A stretch of DNA of 24,646 nucleotides from Deltaproteobacteria bacterium (GTDB taxonomy: Bacteria > Desulfobacterota > Anaeroferrophillalia > Anaeroferrophillales > Tharpellaceae). The notes beneath the pieces are model-generated. The model saw nothing but the letters and a program-made list of their open reading frames with translations, did no database searches and had not been told where the DNA came from. The position numbers and the translations under genes were made by a program. Shown piece by piece: positions 15,860 to 24,269 of this stretch. The DNA lies in NCBI GenBank assembly GCA_030633185.1, contig DAOVTG010000009.1, positions 1-24,646 on the forward strand, written 5' to 3'. Positions within the stretch are counted from its first letter, which is position 1. Every line of letters begins with the position of its first letter.

Positions 15860-18013
15860 ATGACCATCGCTTCAATCAGTTACCAGAAAGTAAAGATCGA
15901 CAAAGGCTATACCGACCGACTTTTAGAAGTCAACCTGAGCGATAAGACCATAGCCGTCAAAGAGATCCCCCAGACCACCAAAGAGAAGTTTGTCGGCGGC
16001 CGGGGCTACTGTTTAAAACTGGTCTACGATAACACCACGGCCGCGACCCGTTATGACAGCCCGGAAAATGTCTTAGCCTTTGCCGGAGGCCCTTTTTGCG
16101 GAGAGAGTAGTTTTGCCGGAACCGGAAAGTTTATTATCGGTTCGATCTCACCTTTAACCGGAACTTTTTGTGATTCCAATGTCGGAGGCTACTTCTTCCC
16201 GCTGGTCAAAAATGCCGGGTTCGACGCCATCACCGTAACCGGGAAGTCGGATAGCGATGTCATTATTTTTATTGACGATGAGAAAGGTACGATCAGTATC
16301 AAAGAGGCTCCAAAAACCGACAGTTCGTTGTTCGAAACCGAGACTTTGGTCAATGGCTGGCGAGGAGAGAGCAAACCTAATTCGATCGCCTTTGTTAATG
16401 CCGGAATCGGCAGTAAAAATACTTTTTTCGGCTGCGTTAACAGTGTCTACTACGATCCCCGTCGCCAACGCTGCCGAGCTAAACAGGCTGGCCGGGGCGG
16501 TATGGGAACCATTATGCGGGACAAAGGCTTATGGGGAATTGTCGTAAAAAGTAATCTTCGTGGAGGCAACACCAACCAACCGGTCGACAAAAAGCGGCTG
16601 CGCACTGCGGGCACGAATTTGCGCAAGGTTATCCGAGATGTCGATCCCAACGAACTGCGCCTCGCCCGGCAGGGCACCACCAGCCTGCTCGATTTAATGA
16701 ACGACCATGACATTCTGCCGGTCAACAACTATAAATTCGGTCGGGATGACCGTCAGGAGATGGTTTCCGGTAAAATTTTTGAGGAGAAGGTTTTTGACCA
16801 GAAACACCCGGACGGCTGTTTTGCTGGCTGCACCCTCGCCTGCACCAAAGGCTGTGAGGCTCACACCCTGACCACCGGCCCTTTCGCCGGGCGTACCGTG
16901 CCGGTCGACGGCCCCGAATATGAAACGGCGGCCGCGATTACCAATTTAGGTATCTTCGAAATCCCGGCAATCATGGAGTATGCCTGGTATTGCGATGAGT
17001 ACGCCATGGATACAATCAGTACCGGCGTGGTTATCGCCTTTCTCATCGAAGCCTATCAAGAGGGCCATCTAACCAAAGATGATACCGACGGAATTGAATT
17101 AAAATGGGATGACAAGGAGACCCTCTTTGCCCTGCTCCACAAAATGGCCACGGGTGCAGAGGGTTTTACCGGTGAAATCGGCCGCGGCATCAGACACATG
17201 AAAAGCTGGATCAGCGAGCGGGCAGCCGGACGTAACGGCAACGACAGAAAGAAGATCATGGAAGAACTGGAACTTTTCGGCATGGAGTGCAAAGGCTTAG
17301 AGTTCTCAATGTATATCACCAAAGAGTCTCTGGCTCAACAGGGCGGTTACGGCTTTGCATTGAAGGGTCCACAACACGATGAATCGTGGCTTATCGCCTT
17401 AGATCAGATCAAAAATGAAATGCCGAGCTTTGCCCAGAAAGCGGCCGCCTTGAGATGGTTTCCTCTTTTTCGCACCTGGTTTAATATTGCCGGACTCTGC
17501 AAACTGCCGTGGATTGATGTGCGCCATCCGAAAGCCGCCAAGACGGCTGATCCGGCCAAGAATCTGCCCACGATCGACTGCTATCTCGAACTCGTCAACT
17601 CAACCTTGGGAACCAAAAAAAACCTAGATGATCTTTTGACCGAATCCGAACGCTGCTACCTCCTGCACAAACTCATCAACCTGCGGCAAGGCTACGGTAC
17701 CCGGACTCACGACCGGATCCCGCTACGGGCCATGGCCCCGGTTTTTATCGACGAGTTTAGTTCACGCCGAAAATACTATATAAGCTATCTTAAAGAGAAA
17801 ACCAATCTTGAAATAAACGGACAAGGTGATGCGGAACTTCTTAAAGAGCTGCAAAATCATCGCCGACAGCAGTACGAGATCCTAACCGATGCGGTCTACG
17901 CTGAGAAAGGTTTTGACTTAAACGGCATCCCGCTGGACGAAACCTTACAAAGACTGGGATTTACCGAACCGGAGTACCAGAAGATCGTTGATCAGGCGCG
18001 ACGACAGGTGTAA
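15860..18013 (+). CDS. Aldehyde:ferredoxin oxidoreductase family tungsten/molybdenum enzyme
   Basis: 717 residues, longer than the roughly 600 of archaeal AOR. The N-terminal domain (1-230) has FVGGRGYCLKLVYDN, ENVLAFAGGPFCG and AGRGGMGTIMRDKGLWGIVVK, which bind the bis-pyranopterin cofactor. The iron-sulfur cluster motif is C320-X3-C324-X3-C328, with C332 three residues further; the later ligand may be C547 in NIAGLCKLPW. The first spacing is X3, not the X2 of Pyrococcus AOR, which points to another branch of the family. It probably oxidises an aldehyde or another acid/aldehyde pair to reduce ferredoxin; the substrate is unknown. It is cytoplasmic, with no signal peptide. The gene 18 bases downstream is likely a functional partner. 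Confidence 0.92.
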   Translation: MTIASISYQKVKIDKGYTDRLLEVNLSDKTIAVKEIPQTTKEKFVGGRGYCLKLVYDNTTAATRYDSPENVLAFAGGPFCGESSFAGTGKFIIGSISPLTGTFCDSNVGGYFFPLVKNAGFDAITVTGKSDSDVIIFIDDEKGTISIKEAPKTDSSLFETETLVNGWRGESKPNSIAFVNAGIGSKNTFFGCVNSVYYDPRRQRCRAKQAGRGGMGTIMRDKGLWGIVVKSNLRGGNTNQPVDKKRLRTAGTNLRKVIRDVDPNELRLARQGTTSLLDLMNDHDILPVNNYKFGRDDRQEMVSGKIFEEKVFDQKHPDGCFAGCTLACTKGCEAHTLTTGPFAGRTVPVDGPEYETAAAITNLGIFEIPAIMEYAWYCDEYAMDTISTGVVIAFLIEAYQEGHLTKDDTDGIELKWDDKETLFALLHKMATGAEGFTGEIGRGIRHMKSWISERAAGRNGNDRKKIMEELELFGMECKGLEFSMYITKESLAQQGGYGFALKGPQHDESWLIALDQIKNEMPSFAQKAAALRWFPLFRTWFNIAGLCKLPWIDVRHPKAAKTADPAKNLPTIDCYLELVNSTLGTKKNLDDLLTESERCYLLHKLINLRQGYGTRTHDRIPLRAMAPVFIDEFSSRRKYYISYLKEKTNLEINGQGDAELLKELQNHRRQQYEILTDAVYAEKGFDLNGIPLDETLQRLGFTEPEYQKIVDQARRQV

Positions 18014-18020
18014 ACTGTAA

Positions 18021-18025
18021 AGGGA
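18021..18025 (+). promoter_or_regulatory. Ribosome binding site of the 476-residue gene
   Basis: AGGGA lies six bases before the ATG at 18032, just after the oxidoreductase stop. It supports separate but linked translation in one operon. Confidence 0.55.
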
Positions 18026-18031
18026 ACTTAA

Positions 18032-19462
18032 ATGGCCCTGTTTTTTCCAAAAGAGTATCGCGCGACCCCCTACCGGGCTCTCTACGACAGCCTCTCTCCG
18101 GTCAGCCGCATGATGATCCAGCGGGAGTTTGTCGGAGTCAGCTATCTGCGGCGTTTTCATCTCCTGAAAAAATCGCCGTCGGGGCCCAGTTTCAAAAGTG
18201 ATCAACTGCCGGCTGGCAACTTCTTCCATAGAAAACTAACTATAAACCGCCTGGTCTGGTGGCACCAGGAAGCTCTTGTTAAAACCCACCTCAAATTTAT
18301 TTTCCGCCACTATCTTTTTGGTTTTCTGGTTCAGCTCGCAAGCCGCAAACAAGAACTTCCGCTACCCCCGCCCTCACCTGCCTGCTACTGGGAAACACCC
18401 GCCAACCTGGTTGTCATGCGCTGGATGAACCGCCATCGCCAATCTTGGGAAAACGCTATCAACTCATCAATTGACCAAGTAGTTTCGAAATCGATTCGCC
18501 ATCTCTTCATTTACTGCCTGCTCGCTTTCGTAATCGCCAAAAAACTCTATAACCGGGATGAGCTGTCAGACGAGATTGAGGGCTTTAAAACCTTGGCCAT
18601 GCCGGGTATAACTCCCATCGGTATAGAGATGGAATTCAGCAATCTCGGACGGCTGGCAACCAACAAAAATAACCCGCCCGACCTTATCAGACAGGATCCT
18701 TTCCGCAACATGGAATATTATGACAGTTTCCTGTTTGAGGACATCACCTGGCGACTCGGCGGCTATGTTGACACCCATGAACACGGTCGCAGGTTGCTCT
18801 CGCTCTCTCGTTACGGGGGATTTTTTGAATATTCAATGATTCGGGTCGACTATCCCCGTACCTACACCCTGCCCCTGACTACCGACCCTGAAATCGCCAA
18901 TCAGATGATCTGCGAAAGCCTGGATTTTATCAATGAGATCAGACCTCACAGCCTGCATATCAACATTGAAAAGAGAGGTAGCGGAGAGATTGAGCCCAAA
19001 CTGGATGATTTTTTGTGCCTGCTCTTACTGGGTGGGGACTTGGGCTACAACGAGGATGGTCAACTAAAGGAAAAACGCTTCGCCGACAAGGAATTTCACA
19101 GGGTTATCAAACTCCGACGCCACCTCTCCCTATTTACGGAAACCAAAAAAGATGTGATCGAATACGCCTTTTTACGCCTCTGGAAGAAAGGGACTCGAAA
19201 CTACGACTACCGACCGGTAATTTTAGCTCTTAAGGGCTTCCAGTATGTTTATCACTTAGGAAGCAACTGCCTTGATCAACTGCCCGACATGCAGTCATGG
19301 GCCGAAAAACCTTGCCCTCTACCAACCTCATCAGTAGATGATTTTATCAACAATGTTGTCCGTGGTTTAAAAATAGAAGGGGTCTACCCATCCTGTTTTC
19401 TGGCTGATTTTGCCGAAGAACTTTCCCAAATCCTTTTGGCACGTCAACAACTACTCCACTGA
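18032..19462 (+). CDS. Unrecognised protein with amidoligase-like motifs
   Basis: 476 residues, no signal peptide. I do not recognise it as a named family. The N-terminal 190 residues are basic and helical, with one hydrophobic stretch at about 157-170. From residue 195 the pattern recalls glutamine-synthetase-fold carboxylate-amine ligases (amidoligases, GCS2-like). It has GIEMEF at 197-202, where these enzymes have G-[IV]-E-x-E, then GGFFEYS at 262-268 and SLHINIE at 307-313, where they have a [GS]-LH-[VI]-x-[VI] metal-binding strand. If correct, it would join an amine to a carboxylate using ATP. It follows the oxidoreductase in one operon, so the two may act on the same compound. This is a motif-level inference only. 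Confidence 0.5.
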   Translation: MALFFPKEYRATPYRALYDSLSPVSRMMIQREFVGVSYLRRFHLLKKSPSGPSFKSDQLPAGNFFHRKLTINRLVWWHQEALVKTHLKFIFRHYLFGFLVQLASRKQELPLPPPSPACYWETPANLVVMRWMNRHRQSWENAINSSIDQVVSKSIRHLFIYCLLAFVIAKKLYNRDELSDEIEGFKTLAMPGITPIGIEMEFSNLGRLATNKNNPPDLIRQDPFRNMEYYDSFLFEDITWRLGGYVDTHEHGRRLLSLSRYGGFFEYSMIRVDYPRTYTLPLTTDPEIANQMICESLDFINEIRPHSLHINIEKRGSGEIEPKLDDFLCLLLLGGDLGYNEDGQLKEKRFADKEFHRVIKLRRHLSLFTETKKDVIEYAFLRLWKKGTRNYDYRPVILALKGFQYVYHLGSNCLDQLPDMQSWAEKPCPLPTSSVDDFINNVVRGLKIEGVYPSCFLADFAEELSQILLARQQLLH

Positions 19463-19516
19463 AAAAGGTAACAACTCGGCTAACATCAGGACTGCCACTT
19501 TTCCAAAAGGACGGTT
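19463..19516. other. Short convergent gap
   Basis: The plus-strand operon and the minus-strand glycosyltransferase run meet here. The palindrome CTTTTCCAAAAG (19498-19509) is too short and tight to be a convincing bidirectional terminator. Confidence 0.3.
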
Positions 19517-21118
19517 TTAGGGGAGTTCATAAAAATAGACCCGTCCATATTTAGGAATCGTCATTTCCGCCACCAGCCTCAGTTGTGGAACCTGGCCCGA
19601 CGCCAAAACTTGAGCAAGACGCGTACGGCTACCATCGTCGTCAAGCACAATCAAATAGTCAAATCCCCCTTTTCGTAAGAGATTTTCATCAATGTCACAA
19701 CTTCCGATAATCCGACACTGCTCTCCGAGCGGCCTTACCTGAGTCTGTGACAAGTTCGCATACAGATAAGTGTAAAGCGCGGCTTTGGTGGTAGACAAGA
19801 TACGCACTCCGGATTCCGACGTATGTTTTGCAGCCAACTGCTGACCGAAATTTTTAAAAGGAATTTTGTAATCTCGACGACCATGATCAAAAAACTGCGG
19901 AAAAGCCAGCGCCATCCAAAGTAAACCCAACCCAATAAAAGAGTGTCGGGTTTGCCAACGCATTTTTTGCTGCAGCAGGGTAACAATTTTTTCTATCCCG
20001 AAGCCAAGAAAAATTAGGAATGGAAAGTAAATTATTGCGGTAAATCTTTCACTGCTGGCCCAACTAAGTACCACATGCCCGTAAAAGAGGAGAAAAGCTC
20101 CGATTAGCATGAGAACAAGAAAGAGGCGTCCCCGGAGTTGTGCGTCGTTACCGACAACCGTTTTATTCCTTCGCCAAAGTCCAACAAAACAGAGTAGAAG
20201 CAGGGGCCAGGAAAAGGCCCGCACAACACAGCGCCCAATAACTCCCAGAGCCAAAAACCATAAAAGGTGTCTGGTTTCGTCAAAGAAATAGGGTGCGACA
20301 CCAAATGGAGGACTCTGAGCCAGATCACGTAACGCCTGTCTAATGTTCAAATGACAATGCGCCAAAAGTGTCAGACGCTCCCCGACACTCACAAAAAAAG
20401 GTTTAAAAATTGAGTTACAAATGGGATAAAATTGCATCAAATAAGCTGAAGTCAACATCGGCAGCAACAAGGTTAAACAATATATCGCAAGGTGCGACCA
20501 GCTCCTTGCGCGCCGATCAATAAGCAACCATAAGCCAACCATTAACAGAGGTAATAGACCTTCGATACGACTCCATGCCGCCAGTAAAAAGGCCAAAATG
20601 ACGGCTAACAGCAAACGCCCGTCATATTTTTCAAGATAGCGGCAAAAAAGCAGCATCCCCAAGGTATAAAAAAACCAGAATGGCGGCCCACGGAGAATAT
20701 CCCGGGAGAACTCGACAAAAGTGGGAGAAACGGAATAGGTCAGGACAATGATGAAGGCGGTTGGTAGCTGCCAAAATTGACGAGCGAGGCCGTAGAGCGG
20801 CAAAACCGTCAACCCACCAAAAAACAATGAAATTAAACGGCCAGCTAAAATCCAGTCCCCCAGCCAATGATAAAGCCCGGCGATCATGAAGGATAAATTG
20901 GTGGGAAAGGGATAAACCTTAAGATACATCTCCGACTGCCGGAAATACAGCGCCTTGGCCTGCAGCAGATAGACAAGACCGTCGTTATTGATGAGTTGAG
21001 AATTGGCCAGGGAAATAGAACGCCAGAAAAACGCAAGCAGTAATAAGACAGCCAGCGCCAACCAATCTGTACGGCGGAAAGCCATCGTCTCAGTGAATGT
21101 TTTTTTACTGTCAATCAT
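19517..21118 (-). CDS. GT39-like (ArnT/PMT-type) polytopic glycosyltransferase
   Basis: 533 residues with about ten hydrophobic segments, starting at about 18-33. After the first helix comes LINNDGLVYLLQAKAL (42-57), where these lipid-linked-sugar transferases carry the catalytic acidic residue in the first periplasmic loop (D46 here). A soluble C-terminal part (about 425-533) follows the last helix. It should use a polyprenyl-phosphate sugar at the periplasmic face to modify lipid A, a glycan or a protein; the acceptor is not evident. It sits at the end of the surface-glycan run, 78 bases after the GT4 gene. Confidence 0.8.
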   Translation of the reverse strand: MIDSKKTFTETMAFRRTDWLALAVLLLLAFFWRSISLANSQLINNDGLVYLLQAKALYFRQSEMYLKVYPFPTNLSFMIAGLYHWLGDWILAGRLISLFFGGLTVLPLYGLARQFWQLPTAFIIVLTYSVSPTFVEFSRDILRGPPFWFFYTLGMLLFCRYLEKYDGRLLLAVILAFLLAAWSRIEGLLPLLMVGLWLLIDRRARSWSHLAIYCLTLLLPMLTSAYLMQFYPICNSIFKPFFVSVGERLTLLAHCHLNIRQALRDLAQSPPFGVAPYFFDETRHLLWFLALGVIGRCVVRAFSWPLLLLCFVGLWRRNKTVVGNDAQLRGRLFLVLMLIGAFLLFYGHVVLSWASSERFTAIIYFPFLIFLGFGIEKIVTLLQQKMRWQTRHSFIGLGLLWMALAFPQFFDHGRRDYKIPFKNFGQQLAAKHTSESGVRILSTTKAALYTYLYANLSQTQVRPLGEQCRIIGSCDIDENLLRKGGFDYLIVLDDDGSRTRLAQVLASGQVPQLRLVAEMTIPKYGRVYFYELP

Positions 21119-21196
21119 CTATCTTTTATAGCCCCGTTCCAGCTTTAACAACAAATCTGCTTCCCTATTTTATTTGAGAGACGGGATCACCGCGAT

Positions 21197-22213
21197 TCAA
21201 GAGCGAGATGATCCGATAAGGTCACGAAAAAGATCAGCATAGATCCCTGCTACAGTTCGAGTATCGTAAGTACCGATTACCGACTGACGGGCTTTTACTC
21301 CAATAGATAGCATCTGTCGCTGATGATCCATCAGCCAGGCAATTTTCACTACCATCTCCTCAACATTTGCAGCCAGAAGGCCATTTTCACCTTCTCGAAT
21401 AATCTTTTTTGTTACCGCTGTCTCAGTTGCGACGGAGGGCAGACCACAGGCCATATATTGCAACAGTTTTAAAGCACATTTACCCTTGGTCCAGGGGTCT
21501 TCCGCCAGCGGCATAAGACCAATATCAAGCCCCTGTAAAGCCTTTACTTCAATATCTTCAGACCAGGAGACACACTCTACCGGACAATGAAAATCGTCAC
21601 AAAAAGAGTCACAGATAATTGTTAACTTAAAATCCTGACGCTGTTCATAGAGACGGTTTATAGGGACAGCCAGTGCCTTGAGGTAGATGAGGTTGGGTTG
21701 TGATCCGATCCAGCCAAGGCGTAAAGGTTGTACTTTATCATTCACTGCATCTGCAGACAGAGCTGGCTGATAGCGTTCAATGTCAATTCCGGTTGGCACC
21801 ACCGTAACCTGTCGAGCACCGGCTTCTAAAGCTTGGCCCGCAAGATAATCATTGCCAGCACAAACTGCGTCACAACCACTGATAGTTGTGGCAAAACGCT
21901 TCGATTTACGTGGCGAAATAAGCGCTGCGGCATTGCTGTCATCAAACATCACAGCGTCATCAAAGTCGTAGACCAAAAGGCGTGCCCGCCATCGCAACAC
22001 TCGAAAAGAGTGACTATGCATAAGCCTTTTCTGAAGAAAGACAATATCATAAATCGGCAGCCGGGCCAAAAGTCCGAGTCTCTCGCGGTTACGACGGGGA
22101 AGCTTGACAACTTCAGCCTCTACCCCCAATTCGTGCCATACCTTTAAATTCTGCAAAACTCGAAAACGGACACTGGGGGTCTTGAACCCGGCGGTAAGAA
22201 AAAGGATCTTCAC
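21197..22213 (-). CDS. GT4-family glycosyltransferase
   Basis: 338 residues from the GTG at 22213. The protein starts VKILFLTAGFKTPSVRFRV, a typical N-terminal strand of GT-B transferases. It then has LVYDFDDAV, VVPTGIDIERYQP and the donor-binding WTKGKCALKLLQYMACGLPSVAT. An open frame reaching 22345 would add 44 residues, but these overlap the preceding gene and do not look like protein of this family. AAGGAG at 22225-22230 lies 11 bases before the GTG, a somewhat long spacing. The sugar and acceptor are unknown. It is probably part of lipopolysaccharide or exopolysaccharide assembly together with waaG. Confidence 0.88.
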   Translation of the reverse strand: MKILFLTAGFKTPSVRFRVLQNLKVWHELGVEAEVVKLPRRNRERLGLLARLPIYDIVFLQKRLMHSHSFRVLRWRARLLVYDFDDAVMFDDSNAAALISPRKSKRFATTISGCDAVCAGNDYLAGQALEAGARQVTVVPTGIDIERYQPALSADAVNDKVQPLRLGWIGSQPNLIYLKALAVPINRLYEQRQDFKLTIICDSFCDDFHCPVECVSWSEDIEVKALQGLDIGLMPLAEDPWTKGKCALKLLQYMACGLPSVATETAVTKKIIREGENGLLAANVEEMVVKIAWLMDHQRQMLSIGVKARQSVIGTYDTRTVAGIYADLFRDLIGSSRS

Positions 22214-22235
22214 AACCGTGATGTCTCCTTCCAGA

Positions 22236-22901
22236 TCAAATAAAATTTCCCCGCATCTTGCGGCGATTTGCCCGGCACCACTCAGGATTCTTACAAAACC
22301 GGGCACAGGCGGTCGAGGTGGACCAGTGCGCATGCATCTCTTCATTCATACACATTACCGGTTCGATATGAATATGTTTTGGATCCGGGATCCGCCTTAA
22401 TTTATTGAATACGCTTCTGATCCTGCCCGACTCCCTCAAAACCGGCTGTTCACAAAGTAGTTTCCAATTGCCACAGGATATAAAGTACTCTTTCTGGTGC
22501 TCTGGAGTCAGATGATCTAAGGGGTAGGTATAAACCCATGCCGCGCGCTCTTCAAACTCCTTTTTCTCGGCATCAATCTCAACAATAACCGGCAGTTTTT
22601 CGCGATTATAGATACTTTTACGACTATCGCCAGGATAGTAGCCCTCAAGCTGGTCAAGAGCCCGCATGATCTTGACCGGATTACCGAAACTCATTAACTC
22701 ACCGACCACCAGATCCTGGCAGCCATCAACGGTAATTAAACCGGGAAAACCGATCGGCAGATGGTAAAGAAAACCCTGACAATAGGCCGGTTGAATAGTT
22801 TTTACTTTTTTACGGAGAAAACGGTTGAAATTTTTATAGCGTTCCAACAGGCTGCCATAGACAAAAAAATAGGGGGTCTCAGCAACTGCGGCGCGACGCA
22901 T
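22236..22901 (-). CDS. Gamma-glutamylcyclotransferase-fold protein with cysteine-rich tail
   Basis: 221 residues. The N-terminal 150 residues are a GGCT/AIG2-like domain: FFVYGSLL at 12-19, GFPGLI at 51-56, LDQLEGYY at 82-89 with likely catalytic E86, and AAWVYTY at 120-126. Such enzymes release 5-oxoproline from gamma-glutamyl compounds, and some act on gamma-glutamylamines. The remaining 70 residues are extra: a basic segment, then C184, C199, C203 and C209 in a CX14CX3CX5C arrangement ending in a basic tail, which suggests a metal or iron-sulfur site. I do not know this combination. It lies between two glycosyltransferase genes in the same direction, downstream of element B2. Confidence 0.75.
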   Translation of the reverse strand: MRRAAVAETPYFFVYGSLLERYKNFNRFLRKKVKTIQPAYCQGFLYHLPIGFPGLITVDGCQDLVVGELMSFGNPVKIMRALDQLEGYYPGDSRKSIYNREKLPVIVEIDAEKKEFEERAAWVYTYPLDHLTPEHQKEYFISCGNWKLLCEQPVLRESGRIRSVFNKLRRIPDPKHIHIEPVMCMNEEMHAHWSTSTACARFCKNPEWCRANRRKMRGNFI

Positions 22902-22967
22902 TTCAATCAGTTTTCCCCAACGACTGTTGGTAACGATACAGTCACCTCCAAGGAATAAATTAAAAAT

Positions 22968-23128
22968 TGATGGCTAAGAAAAAAGTTCCGATATCCTGCG
23001 TTGTTATGGTTCTCCAGACACTCGACATACTACATGTATGGTCTCGCGCCTGGAGAACCACAACATCTTGCACCCCAAGGGCACTTCCTGCGGGGCGTCT
23101 ATCGAAATTTTTACTTAGCCATCCTGTG
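22968..23128. repeat. Structured palindromic element B2
   Basis: Nearly identical to B1 (about nine differences over 151 ungapped bases). The inner stem pairs GTTATGGTTCTCCAG (23003-23017) with CTGGAGAACCACAAC (23050-23064). The T-to-C change in the left arm relative to B1 is matched by an A-to-G change in the right arm, which keeps the pair. The outer arms are better kept than in B1: TGATGGCTAAGAAAAAAGTT and the complement of TTTTTACTTAGCCATC. The right end supplies the stop codon of waaG (23115-23117). Confidence 0.85.
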
Positions 23129-24269
23129 ATTTTTTTACGAGTTCATTAAAGTTCTTATTTCCGGCAACCTTCATAATAATCTCGGCGGCCCGTTCAGCCA
23201 GACTGAAGAGATCGGTTTTTGCAACATACTCTTTGGCATTGGCGCTCCAAACGAGACGTTGTGAAGCTGAATCGAGCATCTCAAAGAGCATCCGGTCAAG
23301 TTGCGGCTGAACAAAAGGTGAAGCGACCAGTTTCCCGGCCCGGGCTCTTTCAATATGGACGCTGTAGCCGCATACCGCCGTCACCAAAACCGGCAAACCC
23401 GCAGCTAAAGCCTCAATCAGAACCCCACCGGTATTCTCCTGATAAGCGGGATGAAGAAAGATGTCGGCGGCAGCCAAAAAACGAGGCACATCAGTACGAC
23501 CTCCGGTAAAGATAACTCTTTCGGCAAGCCCCTGAGACCGAGCAATTTTTTGGTAGTATTCAAGATTGTCATCACCGACAACCAGCAGACGACTCTTTCG
23601 GCCAAGCTCATCCGGCAGCGCCCGCAAGGCATTAAGGGCACGATCAACACCTTTTCGTTTGAAACCGCTGCCAACCATCAAGACCACCAACTCATCTTGA
23701 CCAATCCCCAACTCATCACGCAGAGAGCGACCCAAAGCGGGGCTGTCAGACGACAGGAGGCGGTCGGCCGGGACCCCGGGCGGCAGATCATGAAAACATT
23801 CAACCGGAGTTTTGTAGATAGTTTGAAAAAGCCGCTTTTGCACCTCTGATATCGAGAGAATCACGGTGTTTGCCGCAGGTTCAAAGACGGCCCGCTCAAA
23901 TGCAGCCAGGGTACGATAACGAGAAGTCAGACGGTAAGCCCGACTTTTCCGCTCAACCGCAGCTACATAACAGGGGTCGGCGGCAAAATAGAGATCAAGA
24001 CCGGGCATTTTATTAAAACCAACTACGGCCCGATAACCTTTACTTAGATTATGGAAACGCCCCACAAAGGATAAATATTGCCGATGATGGCTGAAACCCG
24101 AACCCGGTAAATGCGTAAAATTAACCCCAACCGGAGCTTCACCCTGAAGCCTGGCCGCATAGATATCAACTTCGGCTCCCGCCTGACGACACAGATCAGC
24201 AATCCGCAGGCAATCGCGCTGCAGACCTCCGTAAGGAAAATATTTAAACATGGTAAAAGCGAGTTTCAT
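23115..24269 (-). CDS. waaG: Lipopolysaccharide core glucosyltransferase I (WaaG/RfaG)
   Basis: 384 residues, close to E. coli WaaG (374). Several blocks match what I know of WaaG: KYFPYGGLQRDCLRIA at the start, VVGFNKMPGLDLYFAADPCYV, YRLTSRYRTLAAFERAVFE, LPPGVPADR, GSGFKRKGVDRAL, LHPAYQENTGGVLIEAL and GLPVLVTAVCGY. It adds the first outer-core hexose to heptose II of the lipopolysaccharide core at the inner membrane. The start overlaps the upstream glycosyltransferase stop by four bases (ATGA), so translation is coupled. The C-terminal SQDG and the TAA stop come from the end of element B2, so the original C-terminus may have been replaced. Confidence 0.95.
   Translation of the reverse strand: MKLAFTMFKYFPYGGLQRDCLRIADLCRQAGAEVDIYAARLQGEAPVGVNFTHLPGSGFSHHRQYLSFVGRFHNLSKGYRAVVGFNKMPGLDLYFAADPCYVAAVERKSRAYRLTSRYRTLAAFERAVFEPAANTVILSISEVQKRLFQTIYKTPVECFHDLPPGVPADRLLSSDSPALGRSLRDELGIGQDELVVLMVGSGFKRKGVDRALNALRALPDELGRKSRLLVVGDDNLEYYQKIARSQGLAERVIFTGGRTDVPRFLAAADIFLHPAYQENTGGVLIEALAAGLPVLVTAVCGYSVHIERARAGKLVASPFVQPQLDRMLFEMLDSASQRLVWSANAKEYVAKTDLFSLAERAAEIIMKVAGNKNFNELVKKSQDG

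Noticed and set aside
22214..22345. N-terminal extension of the GT4 glycosyltransferase
   Set aside because: The extra 44 residues overlap the preceding gene in another frame and precede the normal N-terminal strand of the fold; a GTG with an upstream AAGGAG fits better.
6654..23128. CRISPR array
   Set aside because: The repeats are far apart, palindromic over 140-160 bases and have no regular spacers or cas genes.
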